From the NCBI GenBank assembly GCA_021014945.1, contig MU266330.1, forward strand, positions 186,001 through 250,000: a DNA stretch of 64,000 bases, read 5' to 3'. A program made the translations under genes and the position numbers. The DNA comes from Leucogyrophana mollusca. Taxonomy: Eukaryota > Basidiomycota > Agaricomycetes > Boletales. Positions 13,055-23,810 of this stretch are shown piece after piece. The notes beneath the pieces were generated by a model. It ran no database searches. It had not been told where the DNA came from and worked only from the letters and a program-made list of their open reading frames with translations. The stretch's first letter is position 1. Each line of letters starts with the position of its first letter.

Positions 13055-13531
13055 GGCATGGATACGCGTGTCCGTGCACCAAATGAACAATGCAACTAAG
13101 TTTGGGAGGTCTGCTTAACTGTATCGTTCAGGGCTGCCGGGATTCAACTGGTCAAGTGACGCTCAGACACCGGCCGCATCAACATCCGAAGCCCGACTTT
13201 GTTTGGCAGGAGCTTCCATTCCAAACAATCTTCTCGCACTCAGACCTCAGGGGGTATTTACTGAGTAAAATTACTGTAGCTTGGATGGCAGGATAATCAT
13301 TGGGGTCTACGGTTGTGCCTGGAAACACGTCCAAGGTATTTCATTATGTAAGTTCATTTATCCTGACGTATCCAAGGTTGAACAGCACTGACTGGTCTCA
13401 GGAAAGACCCGCTTGGCGGCATCCTTGCAAGTCTCGACTTATACCTAGTCACAACTAGCAACAGCATATTTCTATTGGCTGGGTGTTAAGTCCTTGAACC
13501 TCGCGCGCTGCCTGCCATGAAATACCACCAG
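13055..13531. other. Intergenic, phosphatase promoter side
   Basis: No coding signal seen. It must hold the promoter of the phosphatase gene (minus strand) and the 3' end of the next minus-strand gene. Confidence 0.5.
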
Positions 13532-14310
13532 TCAGTCTGCCTTCAGACCCATGGTTCTTCTCGCCGCCATAGTTGCTCCAGAACTATCGGCAGTTGCCCT
13601 CCGCATGACCTGCGGAGCCCGATGCGGTGGTGACCCAAGCCGGAAATTACTGGGCGATAGATGGCCCATATCAAGCCCCTTTTGCTGAGTAGATGACCCG
13701 CTCGGCGTCCTAGGAGGGGGACCCGGGTAGGGGGAGCGCATGGGAGTTGGGGAAGGTGGCGGAACAGGAGAGGAAGCCCTCCGCATAGGATTTGGCGAGT
13801 GAGGTGCGATGAGTCCGTCTGCAGTCTCCCGTCGCATAGCTTTGGGGCGAATGGAAGCTATCGAGTCTAGCGGTAACAGGTTGAACATAGACTTGAACAA
13901 CGAGGAGTTAGAGCGGGATGCGACGGGTCGTGCGGCTGACGTGGGTGTACTCGGCGTACCTGCAGAAACACAAGATCAGAAACGAGACATCCATTATCGG
14001 ACTTTGCGACAGTTACCTGAGGACATTGGGAGGGCGTTGTCGTTCGCACTGAGACTCAAGAATAGGAACAGCGGGACAAGCCATACGCATACCCCAAAGA
14101 ATGTTGCAGTTTCTGAAAACCCTGGAGCGTTGTCTTGCACTGGTCCCCTATATCTTGGGAAAGCTTGCCTTGCTTCCCGTGTGACCCGGGAGAAATGGAA
14201 GAACCAGATGAAGTGGTCTGAGATGGCGAGGACACACGATGCAACGAATGAGAAGGAGGAGAGCGATATGAGTGGCCAGGTGCTCGAAAAGTTTTGCAGG
14301 TAGACAGCAT
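13532..14310 (-). CDS. Pro/Ser-rich protein of unknown function
   Basis: I do not recognise this protein. A consistent model has three exons. The ATG at 14310 (MLSTCKTFRAPGHSYRSPP) runs to QKLQHSLG, joins ANDNALPMSSG, then TPSTPTSAARPVASRSNSS, and reads to the stop at 13532. The two introns (about 14050-14095 and 13962-14008) have GT-AG borders and keep the frame. The product is about 220 residues, rich in Ser and Pro and basic. It has repeated motifs of the form MRRxxxP (AMRRETADG, PMRRASSP, VMRRATADS), which may be kinase sites (R-R-x-S/T). There is one hydrophobic patch, LFKSMFNLLPLDSI. No transmembrane segment or known domain is visible. The start is less certain than the two downstream exons. 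Confidence 0.55.
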
Positions 14311-14983
14311 GGCAAACAATTGAGAAGAGGGTGTGGGGGAGGGGCAGCGAGTCGGTGAAATATAAAAGGACATGAAGAAATATGATACCCTGTGTTAAGC
14401 AACGTACATGTGAGCATTACACTGTGCCCAGGTGAAACCAACCCAACATTGGAACAAACTTACATATATGGCTCTCTGTCCGATGACTTTTGCCAGCCGT
14501 GAATGCTCTTCGATTAATTCGGAGACATATAAAAGTCCACTAGCTGAGATCTACACGTTTGTATGGCTGAAAACACTCAAGAACGACCAGACGAACCAAG
14601 AGAAAGCGTCATAAACGCAAATCCAGCGAGGATAGCTGCATAACTGGAAGACTGACGGTTTCATGTTGTCACTAGTTGGGCGCAGTAATATTCGCTCACC
14701 TTAAGTAGTGTAGTAAAAACATCCCAATTATTCTCGGTCCCAAAGATCTTCTCGCCTATGCGAGGTTGATGTGTATGTTTTGTGGAAGTCGCAAACAATG
14801 CGTTATGGGAGAAACATACAGACTTTAATACAACGCCACGTGGTGAGATACATCCCTATTGGAGCCTTGACGAGCTTCGCACTTCACGCGCACGTCTTAC
14901 CGATACTGCTACAGCACTTTCACCGCAGCTAAGCGTCGGATTGTCCTCATTGCATATCAATATCATCTTCATACCAGACCGGC
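14311..14983. other. Intergenic between divergent genes
   Basis: It separates the Pro/Ser-rich gene (minus) from CHMP1 (plus). A TATA-like run lies near 14360-14367 and reads TTTTATAT on the minus strand, about 50 bp before the minus-strand start; it is only suggestive. The open frame at 14782-14991 on the plus strand overlaps the CHMP1 first exon in another frame and is probably leader sequence. Confidence 0.45.
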
Positions 14984-15810
14984 ATGAGTAATCTAGAAAG
15001 TGAGTGCCCGTTCATGCCCGCCAAAAACCCGTTAACATTCCACAGAGACTCTGTTCCAGCTCAAGGTAGACCCTTGCTCCAATCCAAGGCCGTGAGGCAA
15101 ATCAATGACGGACATCATGTCCCTAGTTCACAGCTAAGACGCTGAATCGCCAGGCAAAGAAGGCGCAGAAGGACGAGAACACCGAGAAGGCTCGGCTGAA
15201 GAAGGTTCATTCCGCAGCTTCCGTTTCATATCCACGGACAACTGACGATCCAGCCACAGGCCCTCCAACAAGGCAATAACGATGGTGCGCGGATATATGC
15301 ATCCAACGCAATTCGGAAGAAATCCGAGGCTCTCAATTTGCTCAGGCTATCAAGCCGGATAGACGCTGTGGCGAGTCGCGTCGAGACCGCAGTGACCATG
15401 AGACAGGTGACTGGGAATATGACTTCCGTCGTAAAGGGAATGGATAAAGCCATGGATAGCATGAACCTCGAGCGAGTGAGTGTATTGTACGCTCGTGGTG
15501 ATCTTATGTCTTACTTCGTCCGCGCCAGATCTCACTTGTCATGGACAAGTTTGAATCACAGTTCTCAGATCTTGACGTCCAGACATCCTACATGGAAGAT
15601 GCAATGTCAAGTACGACTGCCGTCTCGACGCCACAGGATCAGATCGACCAGCTACTGCGGCAAACCGCAGAGGAAGCCGACATCGAATTACAGCATGACC
15701 TAGCGGCAAAGGATCTTGCACCTGTGGCCACTCTTGCTCAGGGTGAGGGGATCAGGGAGGAGGACGACAAATTGGCAGAAAGACTACGGGCTCTCAGACC
15801 TGCAACGTAG
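14984..15810 (+). CDS. DID2: ESCRT-III-associated protein CHMP1 / Did2 (Vps46)
   Basis: Endosomal ESCRT-III subunit that recruits and regulates the Vps4 ATPase for multivesicular-body sorting and membrane scission. Five exons join to [52 protein letters not shown], and [20 protein letters not shown], with the stop at 15810: about 203 residues against 196 in human CHMP1. The basic helix 1-2 hairpin, the DLDV segment and the acidic tail are present. The C-terminus has a perfect MIT-interacting motif (MIM1), [12 protein letters not shown], which in homologues binds the Vps4 MIT domain. The first exon is only 16 bp, and its codon AAG is split by the intron. A second ESCRT-III gene lies about 10 kb downstream at 25941. 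Confidence 0.94.
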
Positions 15811-16337
15811 CATCGTATGGACCGATTGTGAATGGATAGAGACTGGGGAGAAGACGTCACCTGTAGCATAATGTATGTTTCGTGGATGCACACTTGTAGA
15901 ACTTGCTAAGTTATACTTTCATATGGAAGCGTCAACGTTTGGCGTGAAGCAACGTGAGTTTACATTGAGAGAATCGTGAACAATGAAAAGACAGCAAGGG
16001 CAGTCGTAAAAGGTCGTCTACTACATCGAAAATTAAGAGCCCCAGTCTCCAAGAACTAGCTGGGAGGTAGAAGTAGGGTAATAGTAACTCGGGAAGATAT
16101 TCAAGAAGGTGAACAGTAGTTGTCGTGAACGTGCACAGCAAGAGCACAACGGATGCTTCTGTCATTGTAGCGGCACGAAGCAGGTTATAGGTGCGGCGCC
16201 GGCGTAGGTAGGATGAAGACGAGAATAAAGCGCAGCGTGAAAGAATAATCAAACGATGATATAGTCATGGCAAGTATTATATATCGAAAAAGTTAACCGC
16301 CTTAATCCCAATAGATCGCCATAACCATAGGTCCTTG
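15811..16337. other. Convergent intergenic stretch
   Basis: Lies between the 3' ends of CHMP1 and of the Ser-rich gene. A minus-strand frame at 15932-16252 encodes a hydrophobic, leucine- and threonine-rich peptide but has no family signature. It would be 3' to the Ser-rich gene unless that gene continues by splicing. I do not call it a gene. Confidence 0.45.
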
Positions 16338-19288
16338 TCATATGGGATACTCACCGTGCCCCTCGACAAACGTCGCAAATTCGCCCAGGAGCTCCGCCTT
16401 TTCTCTTTCCCCTACACCAGCGCCACTCAGCAGCTTCTCCACCCGGGAAAGCAAGCCCGAAGGACCGTCAAGGGGGATCGTGTGCGCATCGAAGTGATGA
16501 ACATCTATGACCAGGCGAACCTCTTAGTAGTGATTCCAAGGAAAATACAGAAACCTCAGCAGTTGGGTAAGAGTAGCTCACATTTTTTGAACGCCTCGAA
16601 ACTAGCCTCCGAGAGCACGTTCTCAAACACCTTCGTCACGTCCCTGCCACGGCGACTCGCCGCCTTCCTTGAATTCGAACGCGACAAAAACAAGCCTGGC
16701 ATGATAGCTTCCTCGCGCACTCGGTTTGGTGCCCACGAAAGACCAAGCCCAAGATCCAGTGAATGGCCTTTCCCTTTCCCTCTGGACTTTCTTTCTGGCT
16801 CTCTTTCTCTCTGCCAATCTCGTTTCACACCAGTGTCACGTCCGCGCGCACTTCGATTGGTGCCACGTCCATACCCCCCTCCCATCTCAAACTCCGTACG
16901 GAGCGGAGAGCTCAAGGGTAGTGATGCAGGATCAGCGAGTGGCTCAAAATCAGTCCGCAAGGGAGAAATCGGCAGTGTAGAGGTAGGTGGCACTGGGGAG
17001 TTTGGCGCTGACACCGCTGGTTCGAATGAGAAAGCTCCATGAGAGGTGCGTTGAGCGCGTCTGCCTGCGGCGCGACCCCAGCTTGATGATAGCCCTGTTC
17101 CTCCAGGACCTCCGCCCACACCTTTCCCTGTCGACTTAGACTGGGCAGAAGCTGAGGCAGATGAAAACGATGCAACAGAAGCACCCGTGTGATGCGCAGT
17201 AAGCGGTGCCAGTAGCGGCGACTCTGCGTGGGCGGGATGGTATGCGTACGTTCGTGATCGCCCCGTTCGGGATGAGGATTCCGAGGTTGTACGCTCGAGA
17301 GGGAGAGGCCGGTGGATCGTTGATACGTTCCTTGGCAATTGGGCCGAACTACTTTCGGTCCGCAAACTGTGTACCACAGATCCGTTGACTGTCGAATTAC
17401 TCCTGTTCAGCCCGGATACCGGACGTTCGAAGTCAAAGCTGCCATGTTTAGCGCGCCGACTCGTCATGTTCCGCGGAGGCCCCACGCTTGTGGCGCCGTG
17501 AGGTGGGTGTGCGAGTCCCCCGGAGGGTTTGGTTCCTCCGTCCATCTGCAAGGCCGCCTTTCCTTTCGGCTCCTTTTCCTTGGGGAGGTCCTTACCACCA
17601 AATAGCCGGGGTGAGAACCTGGCTCGGGTTCTCACATTCTGGTGCGCGCTGGCGTGGGCGTCATACTTTGAATTTGGTTTCGTGGCAGCTTCCCCATTGG
17701 AGCGTGACTGTGTCCCAGAGATCGGGAGTGGGCTTCGGCTAGTCACGGGTTGATCATGGGGATCGCGTACAACCACCTCCCGTTGCTTCCCTTTTCCAGG
17801 TCCCAATTTCGATGGAGATGCGTGGAGTCTTACCGGAGAATCAAATTGGGCCTGACCAGGTCTCTGCGGTGTAGGAGGCGTGTGTATGATCTGGGGGATG
17901 GCGGGGAGTGGGGGCCGAGGTGAGGTGGACCTCGCTCCTGAATGCGGCGCGGGATCTAGTATCGGCACAGGAGGGATATCTGCATGGTCATGATCATACC
18001 CGTCGCTGGGGCGGTGATGAGGAGAAGGGGGAGCAGACATGGATGCAATGGGCGAAGACGGCGTTGGCGCAGAGTGGGACATATAGTCTGTCGCTGGGCG
18101 CTCGTTCGAGCGTGAGCGAAACCGCGCGGCAAGCCATGGCTTGGTAGTTGTATAATCTTTATGCTTAACATTTGGTGGCACACTTGGATCAAGACAACTG
18201 TTGCTCAAATCCGCATTAGAACAGTTCTCTGGGATTGTTTCCTCAGGAAGCGCCACAGCACTATCGTGCGGTGTCTGTTGTGAGCTGGCGGATAGTCTGC
18301 GCGATCCATAAGAGCGATGAGACCCAGAAGGTAGGTGGTGCCCGGAGGACGGCTTTGAGACATGTGATTGGGAGGTTGATGCCAAACCAAATGAGAGCCT
18401 GCGCGGGCTTGCTGAGAGGGGGAGGGGGCTGGATGGAACCGGGAGGGGGTGGGTGGATGACTTCGGTGTGTGGGCGTCGTCACTTGCCTTGGGCGTGCTC
18501 GGTCGTGAATTTAGTCGAAATGATCTTTTACGGGAGGCGGAAGGAGGCCTTTGTGAAGATGTGGAGGACGTTCCCTTACGGTCGGAGATTGACGAATCTT
18601 GATGCGAAGAGCCTGAGGAAGATGGCTTGCGTTCGGAGATTGAAGATGATGTTTTGCGAGTGGACCCTGAAGAGTTCTTTCGAGACAAGGATATTCCAAA
18701 GATGTTGTGTAGACCTAATTTCCGCCGAGCGGTTGACGAGGGCGTCTCAGGCCGATAGACACGGTCGTGACGATCATCAGACTGGAATTCGTCGCGTTCA
18801 CGATGGTCCTGACTATCAGGATCGCGAAGGTTGCTTTCATCGTCTTCTTCATGCACATATTCGGAACGGGTGATTCTACTCTTGCTGCGATAGGTATCGG
18901 AAGGGAGAGGAGCGATGGTGGAGTGAGTAGCGGTCGTGGTGGATGATATTGGGCGTGACTGGGAACGCGTAGGTGGTTTCGAGCTTGTTGCCACAGCACT
19001 GTCTTGAACATGACCATAGTCGGCGTTTTCATTATAGAGACTTGAGTGCCGAGTGTGGAGGATGCGGGGCTGCGTGACGGGGAGTGGTTTGACTTCCGAC
19101 GAGACAATGCTTGAGGCTGGGGTGGATTTGGACCGGGAGCGTGATCGCGAGCGAAAGAATGCGTAGAACTGCAGAAAGCGGTACGCGCTCCAGTGAAGAT
19201 CAACTGAATACTTAGAGGGACATACCCTATTCTCAGCCTTGCGCGTCGAACGTAGAGGCTCCCGTTCATCATGAGCATTTGAAGCCAT
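16338..19288 (-). CDS. Large Ser/Pro-rich, mostly disordered protein with a conserved-looking C-terminal segment
   Basis: Unrecognised protein of about 900 residues, largely low complexity: Ser, Pro, Arg and His, with SR-like runs such as SRSRSRSKS near the N-terminus and many SSxS and RPxSP patches that would be kinase or SH3 targets. The frame is open from about 19180 to 16575. A 5' intron (about 19150-19226) separates MASNAHDEREPLRSTRKAEN from FYAFFRSRSRSRS. A 3' intron (about 16510-16563) joins TKVFENVLSEASFEAFKK to YVHHFDAHTIPLDGPSG and then LLSRVEKLLSGAGVGEREK, ending VEGHGEYPI with a stop at 16338. This non-repetitive helical C-terminus is the only part that looks folded and conserved. 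I start at the Met at 19288 (good context, ATGG); Met 19303 or 19483 in the same open frame are alternatives. Confidence 0.7.
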
Positions 19289-20003
19289 GACGAGGGTGGT
19301 CATCCCACAGATTATGACAACGTCCTTTGTACGTCTGCGAAGTGAATTTGACCCCCGGGTTGCATCAGTTTCGGGCCTGGGAATGGCAGTCGTTTGACCT
19401 AAGTTAACACCGTCGGTTCCGGGACACTCGGAGTGCAACAAAGGATTGGGGCTCACGTCGACAGCCCAGATGGCCTTTTTCACTGTTGTGGACTGCTCAA
19501 GAGACGCGGAGTGAGAACGGAGGACGTGCTATAGCTGGGGAAACGAAAACACGTGGAGTTGGTAAGGCACATGAGAATACGAGGGTCGTGGACACTAACG
19601 GGGTATAGGATACACGTTGAGCGGTGAACTTCCGTTGCTCACGTATACTTTTCCGTGGACTTGCACAGCTCACACACGGACGATCAATGCGAGGCTGAGG
19701 GACAGGACAAAAATCCTCAAAGCGGGTACTTTTGTTCAAATTGTTGTTGATTCGGACCAAGTTGCTCTGGCCCTTTGGCAGCGTGGGAGCAAGACCACAC
19801 ACTATGGTTAGGGTCAAGCTAGGTTAGGGTTTGAACGAGGTTAGGGTTTATTCGCCATTCTCCCCTCATCTTAGCCTATCCAGTTACGATGTCGAAATAT
19901 ACCTTGGATTACACATCGGTCTTCCGCAACTATAACTGTTTCCAGTGGCCCGCAATATCCATTTTATTGCCGCCGCCGCCGCCCTAGTCGCTACCGTTGA
20001 AAC
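19289..20003. other. Divergent intergenic region with telomere-like boxes
   Basis: Lies between the Ser-rich gene (minus) and MET2 (plus). It contains three TTAGGG boxes (separate entry), then a short CCG run at about 19971-19983 just before the MET2 start. Open frames at 19497-19817 and 19617-19811 have no recognisable product. Confidence 0.5.
19808..19846 (+). repeat. Three TTAGGG (telobox-like) motifs at regular spacing
   Basis: TTAGGG occurs at 19808-19813, 19824-19829 and 19841-19846, all on the plus strand and each inside the longer match GGTTAGGGT. Start-to-start spacing is 16 and 17 bp. TTAGGG is the usual telomere repeat of filamentous fungi, and related boxes bind Myb-domain factors (Tbf1/TRF type) in promoters. 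The boxes lie 160-200 bp upstream of the MET2 start. This could be a binding array or a scar of an interstitial telomeric repeat. Confidence 0.6.
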
Positions 20004-21999
20004 ATGAACTCCTTAGCAAGAAGAAGTCTCTCTGTGCGCTTACCCCGGAGCTCGCTCGGGGGCATACGGTGGTCAACGAGCTGCGCGCCTTCGGCGTCTT
20101 CTTTTGCCACTCCATCTTTTCCCTGCGTCGATGCGCACGCGGCACGCGAGTCTCGTATTATCGCATCCTCTGTCTCTCGGTTCTCCCAGTCTTCCTCCCC
20201 TCGCTCGTCCTCCACAGATACTGGCCCCGAACCACCGTACGCCCGCCCTAGTCCGCTCTCTTACAATACGTACCATCACCCATACCCTTTACCATTGACA
20301 TACGGAGCCACTCTCCCATCATTTGACATCGCATACGAGACGTGGGGCACACTGTCTCCTAACCGCGACAATGTTATCCTCCTCCACACTGGGCTTTCTG
20401 CGTCGTCGCATGCTGCATCCACTCAACTCAACCCGACCGATGGGTGGTGGGAAAAGTTTATTGGACCAGGCCGTGCACTGGACACTAACCAATTTTTTGT
20501 GGTGTGCACGAATGTTCTCGCCGGGTGTTACGGATCAACAGGACCATCCTCCTTCGACCCGACAACTGGAGAGCGATACGCAACACGCTTCCCCGTGCTG
20601 TCAATTTTCGACATGGTACGAGCGCAATTCTCACTGCTTGACCATCTAGGCGTACAGCGACTGTACGCCAGCGTTGGATCTTCCATGGGTGCTATGCAGA
20701 GTCTTGCTACTGGCTGGCTATTCCCCGAGCGCGTCGGCAAGATAGTTAGTATTAGCGGAACAGCTAGAAGCAGCCCCGGCAGTATCGCGATGCGTCATGC
20801 TCAGAGAAGCGGTCAGCATCGGCTGCAATTTGACAGGTGTCCATTAAACTGACCTCCCGCTACCTTGACATAGTTCTCATGGCAGATCCAAACTGGAATA
20901 ACGGCTTCTATTACGATGGCCTTCCTCCACATACAGGAATGAAATTGGCTCGTCGTAAGCGTACATCTCGCATCTGCCCATACAATGGCCTCATTTCAAT
21001 TCTTCGTAGAAATCGCTACCATTACTTACCGCTCAGGTCCTGAATGGGACCAACGATTCGGGCGCAAGTTGCGAACGCCGACGCAATCAACTTCCCCCTC
21101 CACCTCTGGCGAGCTTTCTCCTCCGAGGTCTCCGACGCTTTGTCCTGATTTTCTCATCGAGACATACCTCGATCACCAGGTTTGTGGATAGCCTTGCGAG
21201 GATTAGGGATTTTGACTCATCTTTGGCTCCCTAGGGCGAACAATTCTGTCTCAAATACGACGCCAACTCTCTCCTATACATCTCCAAAGCAATGGATCTA
21301 TTTGACCTTACCCTTCCTGCCATCGAAGAGCTAGGAATGAACTTGCCATCACCGCCTTCATCGCGTTCATCATCATCATCATCAACTTCGTTAATGTCGC
21401 CTGCACCTGTATCGGTTGTCACCTCATCCAAATCTCACCCACCGCCATTGAATTCTGCTCCACACCTACCTGATCTGGCTGCAGGCCTTCGTCCACTTTC
21501 ATCCACGCCAACACTCGTGCTTGGTGTACAGAGCGATATTCTTTTCCCCGTCGAACAGCAACGTGAACTTGTCGATGCGCTACGCATGGCCGGGAATTCG
21601 CGCGTCAGCTACTTTGAGCTCGGTGGCGTATGGGGGCACGACACATTCTTGTGAGTAATTTCGTTTCATTGTGTTTATTCGCCCAGTCTTGCTGCGCTGC
21701 GCTCGTGCGTCGTCGTGCAAGGGAAAGTGGAACGAGAGGTCAGAGTCTTGCGTGGGATCTTATGCAGCTATGGGGAGAGCTTTATGCCTCACGCTGCTCG
21801 CTTGCCCTTGGGATGTTCTGTGGGGAATGAGGGGAGATTAGCCGGCCTCTATGTTCTTCTCTCCACAGAAGTTCTGGCTCTATTTGCCCACTGACAGCTG
21901 CATGGGGTTGAAAACTGACTATGTTCTATTTTTGTACCTTGTACTCGCAGGCTCGACGTGCTCAATGTTGGAGGGGCGATTAGGGGGTTCTTATCGTGA
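20004..21999 (+). CDS. MET2: Homoserine O-acetyltransferase
   Basis: Makes O-acetyl-L-homoserine from homoserine and acetyl-CoA, the activated precursor for methionine and sulfur assimilation. Alpha/beta-hydrolase fold: [27 protein letters not shown], and [10 protein letters not shown] mark the family. The catalytic Ser is in GSSMGAMQ, the Asp in VQSDILFP and the His in GHDTFL. Introns at about 20812-20869, 20959-21007, 21182-21235 and 21653-21950 restore SVLMADPNW, the middle exons, and the last exon [16 protein letters not shown] (stop at 21999). The last intron is unusually long (about 300 bp). The N-terminus [20 protein letters not shown] is Arg/Ser-rich without acidic residues and looks like a mitochondrial presequence. 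A Ser/Pro-rich insertion (about 21340-21500, including a TCA trinucleotide run) sits before the catalytic Asp and makes the protein longer than usual. Confidence 0.92.
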
Positions 22000-23810
22000 T
22001 CCGGGCGCTTCTTCGGGCGTCTCAATCAGAGGTGATTTATACTATACTCTGTAATTTTATTGGAGTAGGTTGTCGTTGAGACGATCACTAGCGTCTTCAC
22101 TTCCCGTAGTCAACGTATCTTAACCAGCAACATCTATCGATATACTGGTATTCATTGGTCCAAACGCTCTGCGTCAATCACGCACCGAAGTCGATAGGAT
22201 ATTCTGTCCTGCCGCCCCGTACTGACCGGTGCTTGCTACGAAGACTATTAACTATAGGCCAGCAGACACGTTGCTCCCACTGGTGACGTCGCCACCAATA
22301 GCATGGCGGATCCGATACAAGGGAAACAGACCTCATTCGAGCCTCTCACACTGATAACGACAAGGTCACGATGCATGTCATTGTTTGCTGTCTGATTAGG
22401 ACGCATCTTCGCAATGAGGTATCCAGAGCTGTCATACTTACGACTTAAAGCCACGAATGTATCATACCTCGGTAACCCCCCCTCCCCCAAAGTCCGATCC
22501 TACAGTATTCGATGTTGTTACCAATGGCCTCCATCCGGCGCAAGTCCGCGGCTGTTGGTCCAATCATGCTAGAGCAGTGTCTCAGCAGCTGGAAAATGCT
22601 CCTCCGAGGTCCAAGAATGACTAGTGAAAGGACTCGAGATTAGCGCCTTCCGCAATTTCCTGTCGGTAAAAATTACCTTGGCTAGCGGGACCGTGCGTTG
22701 AGGCCGTGCACCCGTCATTTGGGGTGATTTCAGGACTGGTAATTGTATTGATCAAGAATATATGAACTTTCACCATATGTCTGTCATATCACTCACCGCG
22801 TGTGCAGACGGGCGGCCACAACTTCTTGCCGAACAGGAAGAGGTGAATACTTGTGAATAGCACCATGCATCCGCGCCCATCGTGCTTGATATAGTGCGGC
22901 GAGGGCACCAAGCGCCTATACGCCTACGGGGCGTCGACACCCAAGACTATTAATGCCCCTCTTGCCGATGCACAGGTCTAGCTTGACTTTGAAGCCTATC
23001 AGATGGTCAGTCGATGTTGACTTCAAAATGCTGTAGATTGGCACGTCATTCGGGTGTGATGAGCGCCCATCACAACGATCGCAATGAAAGGCACAAACCA
23101 CTAAAAAGGAAACTATGTTCAGTACAACCGGAAGTATTTCCAAGTATTTGTTGTCTTTTTACGTCCGTGGCAGTTGGTGATGATGGCAAACCAAGCATTC
23201 GATAAGTCAGGTGTAATATTGGCAATGCCGGACGGCACATAATTTGCTGAAGAGCATTTCCCCACTGCGCCAGACGGTATCGATGGAAGCGATCGAAGGA
23301 TGGGTAGCGAAGCCCTCCACAAAGGGTATGGTGAGGGGGACCCATGCAACTGCCATCAGGCAGCTGACCCGCTGATTTGGTAGACTATCTGAGTCACAAG
23401 AGGAAGAGAAAATAGGGTATATCGTGGCTTTTGTGGGCGCGACAAGGTTTCGTTTCTGGCGACCGATAAGTCCTCGTCAAATGATCTTCAAAGGTTCAAG
23501 GAGCACTGAACAGTCGAATAGAGTAGGGCCGTGCCAGGTCGCAGAGTGGTTGCCACATATATGCGGCGCCGTAAACAGGAAGGTGGACAAAGAGACGGCA
23601 TGGACCCTACCCTCACCACTACAAGCCAAAAAAAACAGCTCCATCAAGTAAGAAATCTGCTCTTATTTCTTGTTTACTTGTTATCTCCTCAAAAGCGTTG
23701 CCCTGTTCCTTTTTGTGCCTCCGGGGCTTGCCAACACCTTGTTTACGGACTCACCTCGTGTTTTTGAACGGCTGTAAATTCCTGGCTCGGTGCTTGATCT
23801 CCTCCACACC
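22000..23810. other. 1.8-kb gene-poor stretch
   Basis: No family-recognisable coding sequence. Open frames at 22248-22490 (minus), 22916-23143 (minus), 23070-23345 (minus) and 23424-23651 (plus) lack motifs and cannot be chained into a convincing gene. The final 100 bases probably contain the promoter and leader of the gene at 23811. Confidence 0.45.

Noticed and set aside
19808..19846. Reading the TTAGGG boxes as a chromosome end
   Set aside because: Only three units with unrelated spacers, and normal genes lie on both sides.
20812..20869. Apparent frameshift in MET2, and similar breaks in FAL1, SF3A3, RCC1, GLC3 and others
   Set aside because: Each break is bridged by a GT-AG intron of typical length that restores the conserved family sequence in frame.
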